Program-made: the position numbers and the translations under genes | Part shown: positions 7,465 through 15,962 of the stretch, one piece after another | Numbering within the stretch: the stretch's first letter is position 1 | Layout of the letters: every line of letters begins with the position of its first letter | Notes under the pieces: model-generated | The model's database searches: none | What the model saw: only the letters and a program-made list of their open reading frames with translations | Told to the model about the DNA's origin: nothing | Source: Flavobacterium sp. J27 | GTDB lineage: Bacteria; Bacteroidota; Bacteroidia; Flavobacteriales; Flavobacteriaceae | Assembly: GCF_004303025.1 (NCBI RefSeq) | Contig: NZ_PJQW01000003.1 | Coordinates: forward strand, 62,001 to 126,000 | DNA: 64,000 nt | Direction of reading: 5' to 3'

Positions 7465-8202
7465 ATGAAGAAAGTATTGATAACAGGAGCCAACAAAAGT
7501 ATTGGATTTGAAACTGCAAAAGTATTGCTTAAAAAGGGGTACTATGTTTACTTAGGAAGTCGTGATTTACAAAATGGAGTAACCGCTATTGAAAAACTAC
7601 ATAAAGAAGGTTTAAAAAATGTAGAAGTAATTCAATTAGATGTGACTAGTGAAGAGTCAGTTAAAAAAGCACGAACTGAAATTGGTAATAAAACTGGAGT
7701 TTTAGATGTATTAATAAATAATGCTGGAATAAATGGAGGTTGGCCACAAGCAGCTTTAGAAGCAAGTATTGAGCAGTTTAAAAATGTATTTGAAACCAAT
7801 GTGTATGGCGTAGCAAGGGTAACACAAGCATTTATAGATTTATTGAGAAAAGCAGAACAACCTCGCATTGTAAATGTATCTTCAAGTGGCTGCTCACTAA
7901 CATTGCATTGTGACCCAAATTGGAAGTATTATACACACAAAGCAGCAGTTTATCCTGCTTCAAAAGCTGCACTCAATATGTACACAATTAATTTGGCATA
8001 CGAATTAAAAGATACTTCATTTAAAGTAAATGCAGTTTGTCCAGGTTTTGTAGCTACAGATTTTAATGGACATCGAGGAACAGGAACTGTCCAAGAAGCA
8101 GCAGACCGTATTTCTAAATATGCAATGATTGACCAAAATGGACCTACTGGAAAATTTATTGCAGAAGAGCACAACCCAGATACGGGTGAATGTCCATGGT
8201 AA
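7465..8202 (+). CDS. Classical short-chain dehydrogenase/reductase
   Basis: A 245-residue SDR with the cofactor loop TGANKSIG (residues 7-14), the NNAG motif at 85-88, a catalytic Ser region VNVSSSGCS, and the active-site pair Y163-x3-K167 (YPASK). The region VCPGFVATDFNGHRGTGT matches SDRs that reduce carbonyls with NADPH. The C-terminus (AEEHNPDTGECPW) resembles carbonyl-reductase-like members. It lies 11 bases after the NmrA-like gene and 32 bases before the AraC regulator. This SDR-AraC pairing recurs twice more in the window. The physiological substrate is unknown. Confidence 0.88.
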   Translation: MKKVLITGANKSIGFETAKVLLKKGYYVYLGSRDLQNGVTAIEKLHKEGLKNVEVIQLDVTSEESVKKARTEIGNKTGVLDVLINNAGINGGWPQAALEASIEQFKNVFETNVYGVARVTQAFIDLLRKAEQPRIVNVSSSGCSLTLHCDPNWKYYTHKAAVYPASKAALNMYTINLAYELKDTSFKVNAVCPGFVATDFNGHRGTGTVQEAADRISKYAMIDQNGPTGKFIAEEHNPDTGECPW

Positions 8203-8234
8203 AAAACTGTGTGTTAATTTAGTAAATTTATACA

Positions 8235-9146
8235 ATGAAAAAAATAAGCGTTACTTCAACAAAAATAGATTCATTGACAGACTTTCATAAGGTGCTTGGT
8301 TTATCAAAGCCATTGCACCCTATGATTAGTTTTTTTGATGTAAAAGATGTAAATATTTCAGACGAGCAAGTTGGAAACACATTCATTTTAAATTTTTACA
8401 AAATATCGTATAAATCAAATCTTTGTGGTCAGGCAAAATACGGGCAACACTATTATGATTTTGGAGAAGGTGGTTTAGTTTATACAGCACCCAATCAACT
8501 TTTTGAAGTACATAACAATGTGAGCTCAGGTTGTGTGTTATTAGTTCATCCTGATTTTTTATTGACATACCCATTAGCTAAAAAAATCAAACAACATCGT
8601 TTTTTTTCTTATAGTACAAACGAAGCTTTACACCTTTCAGAAAAAGAGAAAGAAACAATTTTTTCAGTTTTCAAAATAATTGATGAGGAATTAAAAAGTA
8701 GAATAGACGATTTCAGTCAAGATGTAATTATCTCACAATTAGAATTATTACTCAATTACAGTAATCGTTTCTACAAACGTCAATTTATTACTCGTAAAGC
8801 AGTTAATAATGAAATATTGCAAAAATTAGAAGAAGTTTTAAACAGCTATTTCAACCAAGAAAAATCAAGTAATTTAGGAATACCCAAAGTGCAGAAAATA
8901 GCAGAAGAATTAAATATTTCACCAAGTTATCTAAGTGATTTATTGAGAATGCTTACAGGACAAAATGCACAACAACACATTCAAAATAAAGTCATAGAAA
9001 AAGCAAAAGAACTGCTATCAACAACAAATTTATCAGTATCTGAAATTGCTTTTGAATTAGGATTTGAACATTCACAAAGTTTTTCTAAATTATTTAAAAG
9101 CAAAACCAATAAAAGCCCATTAGAGTTCAGACAATCATTTAATTAA
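8235..9146 (+). CDS. AraC-family transcriptional regulator (paralogue 1 of 3)
   Basis: This 303-residue protein has an N-terminal sensor domain opening with a stretch shared by two other genes in the window (DFHKVLGLSKPLHPMISFFD), then a cupin-like region (GQHYYDFGEGGLVYTAPNQL). The C-terminal AraC double helix-turn-helix has IPKVQKIAEELNISPSYLSDLL and SVSEIAFELGFEHSQSFSKLF. It follows the SDR gene at 7465 and converges on the HxlR gene at 9150, only 3 bases away. It probably activates the neighbouring reductase operon in response to a small ligand. Its close relatives start at 24424 and 27335. Confidence 0.92.
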   Translation: MKKISVTSTKIDSLTDFHKVLGLSKPLHPMISFFDVKDVNISDEQVGNTFILNFYKISYKSNLCGQAKYGQHYYDFGEGGLVYTAPNQLFEVHNNVSSGCVLLVHPDFLLTYPLAKKIKQHRFFSYSTNEALHLSEKEKETIFSVFKIIDEELKSRIDDFSQDVIISQLELLLNYSNRFYKRQFITRKAVNNEILQKLEEVLNSYFNQEKSSNLGIPKVQKIAEELNISPSYLSDLLRMLTGQNAQQHIQNKVIEKAKELLSTTNLSVSEIAFELGFEHSQSFSKLFKSKTNKSPLEFRQSFN

Positions 9147-9149
9147 TTT

Positions 9150-9500
9150 TTATGTACTAATAATCATTTCTCTGTGTGTTTTTCCCCAATCGGTTAAGTT
9201 ATTAATAATAGTCTGTAAACTTCTGCCATGCTCAGTAAGTTGATATTGAACAGAAATTGGCTGAGTATCTAATACAGTCCGAATAACTAATTTATTTATT
9301 TCTAATTCTTTCAATTCTTTGCTGAGCATCTTGTTCGATATGCCCACTACATCATTCAATATATCAGAAAACCTTCTTTTGTTATGATAACAAATTGACG
9401 ATATAATCGCAATTTTCCATTTTCCATTAAGCACATACATGGCATCTTGTATGGCCATCATGTTTCCTTTATTGTCTTGTACACAATTATTATCTGTCAT
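9150..9500 (-). CDS. HxlR-family transcriptional regulator
   Basis: A 116-residue winged-helix protein with a Cys near the N-terminus (NNCVQDNKGNMMAIQDAMYV), the GKWKIAIISSICYHNKRRFSDIL core, ISNKMLSKELKELEINKLV recognition region, and QYQLTEHGRSLQ wing. It resembles the HxlR protein at 26105 (both have FSDIL/YSDIL, the KMLS-ELKELEINKL block and LDTxP wing), so the two look like paralogues. Its start is followed upstream by an array of six GTTAC repeats that leads into the promoter of the divergent 9683 gene. It is therefore the likely regulator of the SnoaL/SDR pair downstream. Confidence 0.9.
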   Translation of the reverse strand: MTDNNCVQDNKGNMMAIQDAMYVLNGKWKIAIISSICYHNKRRFSDILNDVVGISNKMLSKELKELEINKLVIRTVLDTQPISVQYQLTEHGRSLQTIINNLTDWGKTHREMIIST

Positions 9501-9502
9501 AT

Positions 9503-9550
9503 GTTACTATGTTACTTCTAAGTTACTGTTACTTTTTGTTACAAAGTTAC
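9503..9550. promoter_or_regulatory. Array of six GTTAC repeats (putative HxlR operator)
   Basis: Same-strand GTTAC pentamers begin at 9503, 9511, 9522, 9528, 9538 and 9546. They fill the space between the HxlR start and the promoter of the divergent gene. The density suggests cooperative binding by the adjacent HxlR protein. Confidence 0.65.
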
Positions 9551-9578
9551 AAAAATAAATAAAAGCATTCTACTTTTG
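9546..9578 (+). promoter_or_regulatory. Promoter of the SnoaL/SDR pair with GTTAC in the -33 position
   Basis: GTTAC (9546-9550), 20 bases, then TACTTTTG (9571-9578), a perfect TAnnTTTG -7 element. The same GTTAC-N20-TACTTTTG arrangement occurs on the minus strand at 26024-26056 before the nitroreductase gene. Confidence 0.6.
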
Positions 9579-9682
9579 TATTCAAAATTTAATGTATCAC
9601 ACAAATGAAAAAAATTAAAAACAAAGTATTTATACTTACAGATGTGTCAAAAGAGATGAAAGTAAGTACTTCTAAAAACTTA

Positions 9683-10582
9683 ATGAAAAAGTTTTTAATA
9701 ACATTAGCTATAACAATTGTTTCCATTGTCAATGTTGAAGCTCAAAAGTCAAATGTTGACACTAATTCAAATAAAACTGTAATGCGTAATTTTTATCAGC
9801 GCTATATTGAAGCAGCAAACAATCGAGATTTTGAAACAATCGCAAGTATGGTAAGTGAAGATGTTTTGATAAATGGTAAAAAAACTAAAAAAGAGGAATC
9901 TATAGCAGGTTTTAAACAGGTTTTTGATATGATCCCGAATCATAAATGGCACATCGAAGATCTTTACATCGATGGTGAGCGTCTAGCTGTTCGTTTACGT
10001 AATACTGGAACTCCCAAAGAAAATTCAGTTTTAGGAATAAATCCTGATGGAAAATCAGTAGAATTTACAGAGTTTGCTTCATATAGAATTCATAATGGCA
10101 AATTTGTTGAGATGTGGTATCTTGTAGATGTTGAAAAGATATCAGAACAACTCAACAATAATTCAAATCCTACCGCATTAGAAGTTGTTAACCGTTTTTT
10201 TGATCGGTTCAAAAACGGTGCAACACCAGAAGAACTTGCTAATTTTTTTGATGAAAAAGCGGAACATTATATTCCGGGTGACACAGTACATGTTCCTTGG
10301 ATTGGAAAAAGAACAGGGCGTAAGGAAATTGCTGAACACTTTAGACTACTTAAGCTACATATCCAACCTCAAAAATTGTCATTTACAGATATAGTTGCTC
10401 AAGGCAACCGAGTAGTAGTATTAGGATACCTTGAATCTCTTATGAAAAATAATGGTAATGTTATGAAATCGCAATTCACTATCGATATTGTAGTTGAAAA
10501 CGGTTTAATCACACACTACTATTTATTAGAAGATTCTTTCGAAATAGCAAGAGCAGTTAATGCTAAAAAAAATAAAAAATAA
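9683..10582 (+). CDS. Exported protein with two SnoaL/NTF2-like domains
   Basis: The start at 9683 gives 299 residues opening with a signal peptide (MKKFLITLAITIVSIVNVEA, then Q), so export to the periplasm or cell surface is likely. Two tandem SnoaL-like domains follow: ~35-160 (RNFYQRYIEAANNRDFETIASMV ... FVEMWYLVDVE) and ~170-290 (VVNRFFDRFKNGATPEELANFF ... DIVVENGLITHYYLLEDSF). An in-frame ATG at 9605 would add 26 residues ahead of the signal peptide; those residues look like the beginning of an SDR rather than a leader, so I treat them as an upstream relic. It is 10 bases before an SDR gene. Function is unknown; ester-cyclase-like or hydrolase activity is possible. Confidence 0.75.
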   Translation: MKKFLITLAITIVSIVNVEAQKSNVDTNSNKTVMRNFYQRYIEAANNRDFETIASMVSEDVLINGKKTKKEESIAGFKQVFDMIPNHKWHIEDLYIDGERLAVRLRNTGTPKENSVLGINPDGKSVEFTEFASYRIHNGKFVEMWYLVDVEKISEQLNNNSNPTALEVVNRFFDRFKNGATPEELANFFDEKAEHYIPGDTVHVPWIGKRTGRKEIAEHFRLLKLHIQPQKLSFTDIVAQGNRVVVLGYLESLMKNNGNVMKSQFTIDIVVENGLITHYYLLEDSFEIARAVNAKKNKK

Positions 10583-10592
10583 AAATTATAAT

Positions 10593-11363
10593 ATGAGTAA
10601 ATTAAAAAACAAAGTAGCCGTAATTACAGGTGGTAATAGTGGAATAGGGTTTGGTATTGCTGAAGCTTTCAAAAACGAAGGTGCAGTTGGTTCTATAACT
10701 GGACGAAATCAAACAACAATTAATAGTTCAGTTGAAGCATTAGATTCTAGTTTTATTGGAATCAAAGGAGATGTAACCCGAATGAAAGATCTTGAAAAAA
10801 TATTCAAAGAGACTTATAATAAATTTGGGAAAATTGATATACTTGTAGTTAATGCTGGGGGTATTGTAGATGGAATTGCTATGGATATGGTTAGTGAAGT
10901 TACCGAAGAAAGTTATGATAAATATATGGATTTGAATTTAAAGAGTAGTTATTTTACTGTTCAAAAAGCATTACCTTATCTCAATGATGAAGCATCTATA
11001 ATCTTAATAGGTTCAAGTGCCGCCCACAGAGCTGCGCCAGGTATGGCCATATATAGTGCTGCAAAGGCAGCTATTATATCTTTAGCAAAAGGGTTATCAC
11101 TTGATTTGTTAGATAGAAGGATCAGAGTAAACACTTTATCTCCAGGTTCAATTGATACTCCGGTATTTGGTAAAATAGTTCCGCAAGAACAAGTAGAACA
11201 AGTGAAACAAGTTTGGAAAAACATTATCCCAGTAGGCAGAATGGGATTGCCTTCTGATATGGGAAAAGCAGCAGTTTTTCTAGCTTCAGATGACTCTTCT
11301 TTTGTTGTAGGTACAGAACTTCTTTCAGATGGTGGAATGACTAATATTAGTTTGATGAGATAA
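10593..11363 (+). CDS. Classical short-chain dehydrogenase/reductase
   Basis: Starting at the ATG at 10593 gives 256 residues; an earlier in-frame ATG overlaps the preceding gene's end and is less likely. Motifs: cofactor loop T12-G-G-N-S-G-I-G19, VNAGG at about residue 88, LIGSSAA for the catalytic Ser region, Y154-x3-K158, and the C-terminal ASDDSSFVVGTELLSDGGM block of FabG-like enzymes. It should catalyse NAD(P)-dependent oxidation or reduction of a small alcohol or carbonyl. It forms an operon with the SnoaL-like gene and ends at a bidirectional terminator. Confidence 0.9.
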   Translation: MSKLKNKVAVITGGNSGIGFGIAEAFKNEGAVGSITGRNQTTINSSVEALDSSFIGIKGDVTRMKDLEKIFKETYNKFGKIDILVVNAGGIVDGIAMDMVSEVTEESYDKYMDLNLKSSYFTVQKALPYLNDEASIILIGSSAAHRAAPGMAIYSAAKAAIISLAKGLSLDLLDRRIRVNTLSPGSIDTPVFGKIVPQEQVEQVKQVWKNIIPVGRMGLPSDMGKAAVFLASDDSSFVVGTELLSDGGMTNISLMR

Positions 11364-11374
11364 TTAATTAATCC

Positions 11375-11412
11375 TAACAAAGGCACTTAAATAAAATAAG
11401 TGCCTTTTGTTA
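11375..11412. terminator. Bidirectional terminator between convergent genes
   Basis: TAACAAAGGCACTTA and TAAGTGCCTTTTGTTA pair around a short A-rich loop, with A and T tracts on the two sides. It serves the SDR gene at 10593 and the LytTR gene at 11440. Confidence 0.8.
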
Positions 11413-11439
11413 TTTCTATACTTCATTACTGAATATATA

Positions 11440-12195
11440 TTACATATCTAACCATGCTTTAAAATCGGTGCAGCGTTCTCTTGAAACAATAACTTCATCT
11501 TCTTGTGAGGGGTTTAATTTTAATAATAATCGACTGTTAAAATAATTATGAATTTCTTTTACAGAACTTAATGAAACCATATATTTTCTGTTGATTCTAA
11601 AAAAATCAATAGGATTTAAAATATCTTCTAGTTGGTCAATTGTATATTCAACAGGATAATCTTTACCATCAAAAGTATTTAAGCATATCGTACCATTCTC
11701 TGATTTAAAGAAAGCAATATCATTTACATTAAACGTGCTAAAATGATTACCAACTTTTACCATAAATCGTTGTTTGTACTGTTTTTGAAAAAGATTTTTA
11801 AAATCTTGAAGTTTGGGATTGATAGTCTCATTTTTTGGATAAGGAGAAAGTCTAAATTTATCTAACGCTCGTTGTAGTTCCTTTTTATCTATTGGTTTCA
11901 AAAGATAATCAAGACCATTATATTTAAACCCTCTTATAGCATATTCATTATAAGCAGTTGTAAAAATAATAGGAGGATGATCCTCTATGGTATCAAGTAT
12001 ATCAAAACCATATCCATCATTTAATTGAATATCCAAAAAGACTAAATCAGGTAATGTATTAGTTTTAAACCATTTGAGTGCACTTTCTACAGAAGGAAGT
12101 ATTTCTATAACATCAATGTCAGACGAAACCTCATTAATAAGGTTTTCAAGTCTTCTGCTTGCAATTGGCTCATCTTCTATTATTATTGCTTTCAT
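11440..12195 (-). CDS. LytTR-family response regulator
   Basis: A 251-residue response regulator. The N-terminal receiver has acidic residues E7-D8, phosphoacceptor D55 (LVFLDIQLNDG), a Thr in IIFTTAYNEYAI, and K in DYLLKPIDKKEL. The C-terminal LytTR DNA-binding domain spans about 145-250 (RFMVKVGNHFSTFNVNDIAF, FFRINRKYMVSLSSVKEI, VIVSRERCTDFKAWLDM). It lies 7 bases downstream of the histidine kinase gene, forming a two-component pair. Two good LytTR-type boxes occur upstream of the divergent 13542 operon, the likely target. Confidence 0.93.
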   Translation of the reverse strand: MKAIIIEDEPIASRRLENLINEVSSDIDVIEILPSVESALKWFKTNTLPDLVFLDIQLNDGYGFDILDTIEDHPPIIFTTAYNEYAIRGFKYNGLDYLLKPIDKKELQRALDKFRLSPYPKNETINPKLQDFKNLFQKQYKQRFMVKVGNHFSTFNVNDIAFFKSENGTICLNTFDGKDYPVEYTIDQLEDILNPIDFFRINRKYMVSLSSVKEIHNYFNSRLLLKLNPSQEDEVIVSRERCTDFKAWLDM

Positions 12196-12202
12196 TTGTT
12201 TA

Positions 12203-13288
12203 TTATTTTAACGGTGTTCGTCGTTTAACTTCTTTTTTTAATAATGGCAGACTAACCTTAAAAGTATCGTTTTCTTGAATTACTTTTACTTTATCATCCG
12301 TATAGAAAGAAAACCTTTTTTTTATATTTTCTAATCCTTTTTTAGTAGATTCTTGGCTATCTTTTCTAATTCTTACTGTGTTTTCAACAATGATGCATTC
12401 ATTTTTTTTATTTGTAATAGAAATTACTAAAGGATGTTCTTTGGAATAGTAATTATGTTTAAGGGCATTTTCAATGAGCATTTGAAGCGATAAGGTTGGA
12501 ATAACATAATTATTAGCTTTTAAATCAATTTTTGTGGTAATTTGAAGTGATATTTTATGTCTAACATCCATCATGAAGATAAAAGAGTCTAAAAAGTTAA
12601 GCTCTTTTTCAAGGCTTATTAAATCTTCTTCTTCATTTTCTAAAATATAGCGATAGCAAGAAGAAAGTCTAGATACAAAATCAGATGCTAAGTCTCTATC
12701 TTCATACATTAAAGATGTTAATGTGTTTAAACTATTAAAAAGAAAATGAGGACTTATCTGATTTTTCAAACTTTTATATTTTGACTGCATAACCTCATTT
12801 TCCAATTCCATCATTTTTTGCTCTAAATCTTTCTTAACCTTTCCTGAAAAATAAAACAAATTAAATACTACAACGGTTACAGCTATTAGACAAGCTCGTA
12901 AAAAATCACTACGAAATTGTAACCAAGGATCTATTACATCAACTATATCAAGTGTGTCAGAAAAATGAAATATAGCGAGATAATACGTTAAAGCAAAAAT
13001 TGGAGCAACTGTTAGAAGTGTCAATCCTAAAATTTTCATACCCGAAAACCACTCTAGTCTATTTAGTAAGTCTTTTTTTAAATGATTTTTTATAAGCCAG
13101 TCATTCAATTCCCAAGTAATTATAAAAAATAAAAATGCAGTTGAATAGTAAAAAAGATTGGTAATACTAAAAAAAATGTTTTCATCTTCTTTGTTAACCG
13201 TTAACCTGATGCACAAAAAAACTATAGTAATTAGCAAAAAACGAATGAATATTTTTTTAAATGAAGGATGATACGTAGTTCTTGTCAT
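12203..13288 (-). CDS. LytS/YehU-type sensor histidine kinase
   Basis: This 361-residue membrane kinase has four hydrophobic segments in the first ~160 residues (IFIRFLLITIVFLCIRL, YYSTAFLFFIITW, ILGLTLLTVAPIFALTY, ACLIAVTVVVFNLFYF), a short coiled coil (KKDLEQKMMELENEVMQSKY), and the His_kinase family phosphoacceptor motif NQISPHFLFNSLNTL near residue 180. The ATPase part retains the N-box-like MLIENALKHNYY and KKGLENIKKRF. It signals to the LytTR regulator encoded just downstream. The sensed cue is unknown; there is no large extracytoplasmic domain, so sensing in or near the membrane is likely. Confidence 0.92.
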   Translation of the reverse strand: MTRTTYHPSFKKIFIRFLLITIVFLCIRLTVNKEDENIFFSITNLFYYSTAFLFFIITWELNDWLIKNHLKKDLLNRLEWFSGMKILGLTLLTVAPIFALTYYLAIFHFSDTLDIVDVIDPWLQFRSDFLRACLIAVTVVVFNLFYFSGKVKKDLEQKMMELENEVMQSKYKSLKNQISPHFLFNSLNTLTSLMYEDRDLASDFVSRLSSCYRYILENEEEDLISLEKELNFLDSFIFMMDVRHKISLQITTKIDLKANNYVIPTLSLQMLIENALKHNYYSKEHPLVISITNKKNECIIVENTVRIRKDSQESTKKGLENIKKRFSFYTDDKVKVIQENDTFKVSLPLLKKEVKRRTPLK

Positions 13289-13444
13289 TATCCTGAATAT
13301 TTAAAAACAAAGATAAGGAACTAATTACATAGGGGAATCTTTTACTATTAAACTGTTGATTTTAGACATTGAAACCGCATATTTTCTTTTGAATGGTTGT
13401 TTTTTAAAATTAAATCAACAAAAATATTTTAAAGGTTAAAAGTA

Positions 13445-13473
13445 ACAGTTTAACAACTTATTCAACAGTTGAT
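13445..13473 (+). promoter_or_regulatory. Tandem LytTR-type binding boxes
   Basis: ACAGTTTAA (13445-13453) and ACAGTTGAT (13465-13473) match 8/9 and 9/9 of the LytTR consensus [TA][AC][CA]GTTN[AG][TG]. They are separated by 11 bases, close to the usual ~12-base spacing. A further near match, ACTGTTGAT, lies at 13352-13360. They sit upstream of the ATG at 13542 and between divergent genes. Confidence 0.6.
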
Positions 13474-13541
13474 AGGAAATTGCTTTTTTAAGATTTTGTT
13501 TTGCAGCAATTTAGCATCAAAATTAAAAAAAGATAGTAAAA

Positions 13542-14672
13542 ATGAATTTAGATTTAAAACAGACATTCTATGTTTTTTTTGCCTTACTTTCTATCTCACT
13601 TATGGAAGCTCAGGAACCAAATCCTTTAAAAGCACTTTCATTGGCTAGAATAAAAAAAAATGGAAGAACACACATTGTACAGGTAAACAAAATTGATGAT
13701 GAATATATTGAGGGAATAAATTTGAGCGAGCAATTTAATCGTTATCCAATTGCGATTTTTGAGTTAGTAGAAGAAGTAGGGTATGATCAAATTTTAGAAA
13801 AAATCTCTCAAGGAAATATCATAAGGGTTAGATCTTCAGATGTTTTACCTCCTGTTGATGCACTTAATAATACCATAGCAGCTGCAACAAATTATCCTGA
13901 ACACAAAGAAGAGACCCATGTTGAAATAGACCCCGTTTTATTTCCAAAAATTGCACAATTAACCCCTTACATAAGTACTGTAAAAACTAAAAGCGCTTAT
14001 CTCTTAGACTACGAAGTAGAGTTGGGGTTTGTGTATTCAAAAGATGTAAAAAAAAGAGAAGATTTAGAAAATCAATTATTAGGTTTTATGGTAGTTATGG
14101 ATTATTCAGATAGAGAAAGTCAATTAAGAGAATATGATACGAGTCACCCAGAATTAGCCGTTGGGTTTACAAATAGTAAAAGTCACGAAGGATTTTTTCC
14201 AGTTGGACCTATCTTGGTAATTCCCAGAAAATGGCAAGATTACTATAAAGATTTAGAACTAAAACTTTGGAGAGGTACAGAATTAAAGCAAAATGATTCG
14301 CCTAAAAATCTATATTGGGATATTTCAAAAATAACGGAAGAAACTTTAAAGTTTGGAAATAAAGAAATTTGGACACTCAGAGATAAACCTATTTCATTAC
14401 TACCCAAAAATTACATTGAGAAAGGAACAATTGTAATAACAGGAACGCCAGGTGGTGTCATATTTACAACCCCAACAAAAGGGTATATTATTAAAAAAGC
14501 TATTAAGTATTCCCTTTTATTTAAATATTTCAAATGGAATCCAAAGGAGTATGTAGTGGATCAATTTATTAAAAAACTTCGAAAAGAAGATGACTATCTA
14601 AAAGATGGTGAGAAAATTTACGCACAAATTTCAAATTTAGGCTATATAAAAAGTCAAGTTGTTTCAGAATAA
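13542..14672 (+). CDS. Exported fumarylacetoacetate-hydrolase-family protein
   Basis: This 376-residue protein starts with a signal peptide (MNLDLKQTFYVFFALLSISLMEAQ). The C-terminal ~250 residues carry FAH-family motifs: YEVELGFVYSKDV with metal-binding Glu residues, MVVMDYSDRESQ, SHEGFFPVGPILV, and ITGTPGGV. Such enzymes cleave or isomerise beta-diketo acids, normally in the cytosol, so export is unusual. The C-terminus (DGEKIYAQISNLGYIKSQVV) matches the family end. It is followed after 20 bases by an outer-membrane-type gene, and the upstream LytTR boxes suggest control by the adjacent two-component system. Confidence 0.83.
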   Translation: MNLDLKQTFYVFFALLSISLMEAQEPNPLKALSLARIKKNGRTHIVQVNKIDDEYIEGINLSEQFNRYPIAIFELVEEVGYDQILEKISQGNIIRVRSSDVLPPVDALNNTIAAATNYPEHKEETHVEIDPVLFPKIAQLTPYISTVKTKSAYLLDYEVELGFVYSKDVKKREDLENQLLGFMVVMDYSDRESQLREYDTSHPELAVGFTNSKSHEGFFPVGPILVIPRKWQDYYKDLELKLWRGTELKQNDSPKNLYWDISKITEETLKFGNKEIWTLRDKPISLLPKNYIEKGTIVITGTPGGVIFTTPTKGYIIKKAIKYSLLFKYFKWNPKEYVVDQFIKKLRKEDDYLKDGEKIYAQISNLGYIKSQVVSE

Positions 14673-14692
14673 TAATTTAAAAAATAAAAAAA

Positions 14693-15616
14693 ATGAGAAA
14701 AACCCTATTTGTAACAATAATGGTGCTGTTAGTTTCAACACATTCTAATGCACAGTCTTTTGAAGACATATTTAATTTTAGTCATACTTCTTTTTCCGAA
14801 GTTGATAATAATCTTTTTGGCAGCAATATTAAGAGTAATAAACTGAATTTGACCAAATTCTATTTAGCTGGTCCACCAATTGAATTAGGAAAACTAAGAA
14901 TCATTTATAATGCTGAATATAAATGGTATCAAAATGATTTCACGAGTAGAAATAATCAAGAGTTATTATTTGCAAAAGATTTGCATGATGTTAGGTTAGC
15001 TACAATATTTAATTATAAGTTAAGTAATAAATGGGCGTTAAACTATGTAAATTTCTCCTCAGTAAAATCAGATTTTAAAAATTTTAATTTTTCAAATGCC
15101 TATAAAGGAGTTAATGCTGTTACGGTTGGTTTTAGCCCTAAAGGCGACGATAATTTTAGATATGGATTGGGTGTAACCTATTCTAAAGATATGGGAGACG
15201 CGTTAATTTTGCCAGTAGCTTTTATTTATTATAAAACAGATAAATGGCTTATAGATTTAATGTATCCTAGACTGAATGTTTTTCACCGGTTTACTAAAAA
15301 AATCGAAGCGGGATTTATGGTAAACTATGATATAGGAGCATTTGATGTTGAATTTGATAGCAACCTTATCTCAAGTATGCCTGTAAAACCAGCATATCAA
15401 ACCACAAACGTTTTAGCATTTACACCACAGATTAATTATTACCTCTCAAATGAACTCAATATTTATGCAAGAGCAGGTATTAATTTAATATCTGAAACAG
15501 GATTAACAGATGCTGATTATAATGAAATTGAAAATATCGGTTACGAATCAGAAAAAATGGGAGTTGCTTTTGGTGTTGGGTTAACATATAAAATACCCCA
15601 TGGTAAAAAGGAATAA
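14693..15616 (+). CDS. Outer-membrane beta-barrel-like protein (DUF6268-like)
   Basis: A 307-residue protein with a signal peptide (MRKTLFVTIMVLLVSTHSNA, then Q) and many alternating amphipathic strands ending in aromatic residues (LGKLRIIYNAEYKWY, FRYGLGVTYSKDMG, ALILPVAFIYYKTDKWLIDLMYP, KIEAGFMVNYDIGAF, GVAFGVGLTYKIP). The general pattern matches flavobacterial barrel proteins of the DUF6268 type, an assignment I make from memory and with modest confidence. It follows the exported FAH-like gene by 20 bases and probably shares its LytTR-controlled promoter. Possible role: uptake or surface channel for the FAH substrate. Confidence 0.65.
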   Translation: MRKTLFVTIMVLLVSTHSNAQSFEDIFNFSHTSFSEVDNNLFGSNIKSNKLNLTKFYLAGPPIELGKLRIIYNAEYKWYQNDFTSRNNQELLFAKDLHDVRLATIFNYKLSNKWALNYVNFSSVKSDFKNFNFSNAYKGVNAVTVGFSPKGDDNFRYGLGVTYSKDMGDALILPVAFIYYKTDKWLIDLMYPRLNVFHRFTKKIEAGFMVNYDIGAFDVEFDSNLISSMPVKPAYQTTNVLAFTPQINYYLSNELNIYARAGINLISETGLTDADYNEIENIGYESEKMGVAFGVGLTYKIPHGKKE

Positions 15617-15713
15617 GAACTTAGAATGGTATTAAAAAAATAACGTTTATAAGTATTTATAATTCAGAATCTTTCTAACTACTTAATTGAAGCATAACTT
15701 AGATTAAATTACA

Positions 15714-15962
15714 ATGAAAATGACAAAATTAAACAACACTTTAATTCAAAGAGAAATATCCATTTTTCGAACTTCTGTCAATTCAAAATGTGATGTTAAG
15801 AATTTAAAACCTTTACTTGATTACCTAGTTGGTGCAGGAAAATGGAATTTTGATTTGGAAGACTCTGAAAAAATACTCAGAATAAATAACTTTCCCAGTA
15901 TGAATAATTTTATTAGTAGAGAAATTAATAAGTTGGGTTTTGAGTGTGTCGAAATCTTTTGA
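15714..15962 (+). CDS. Small HMA-like ferredoxin-fold protein without CxxC
   Basis: An 82-residue cytosolic protein of a type common in Flavobacteria. The pattern KPLLDYLVGAGKWNFDLED, EKILRI, and REINKLGFECVEIF suggests the beta-alpha-beta-beta-alpha-beta fold of heavy-metal-associated domains. The metal-binding CxxC is missing and only isolated Cys residues remain, so metal transfer cannot be assumed. A second protein of similar size and C-terminal pattern (LGFECK) is encoded at 23082. It stands alone beside a decayed region; its own stop is followed by ~500 bases with no intact gene. Confidence 0.6.
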   Translation: MKMTKLNNTLIQREISIFRTSVNSKCDVKNLKPLLDYLVGAGKWNFDLEDSEKILRINNFPSMNNFISREINKLGFECVEIF

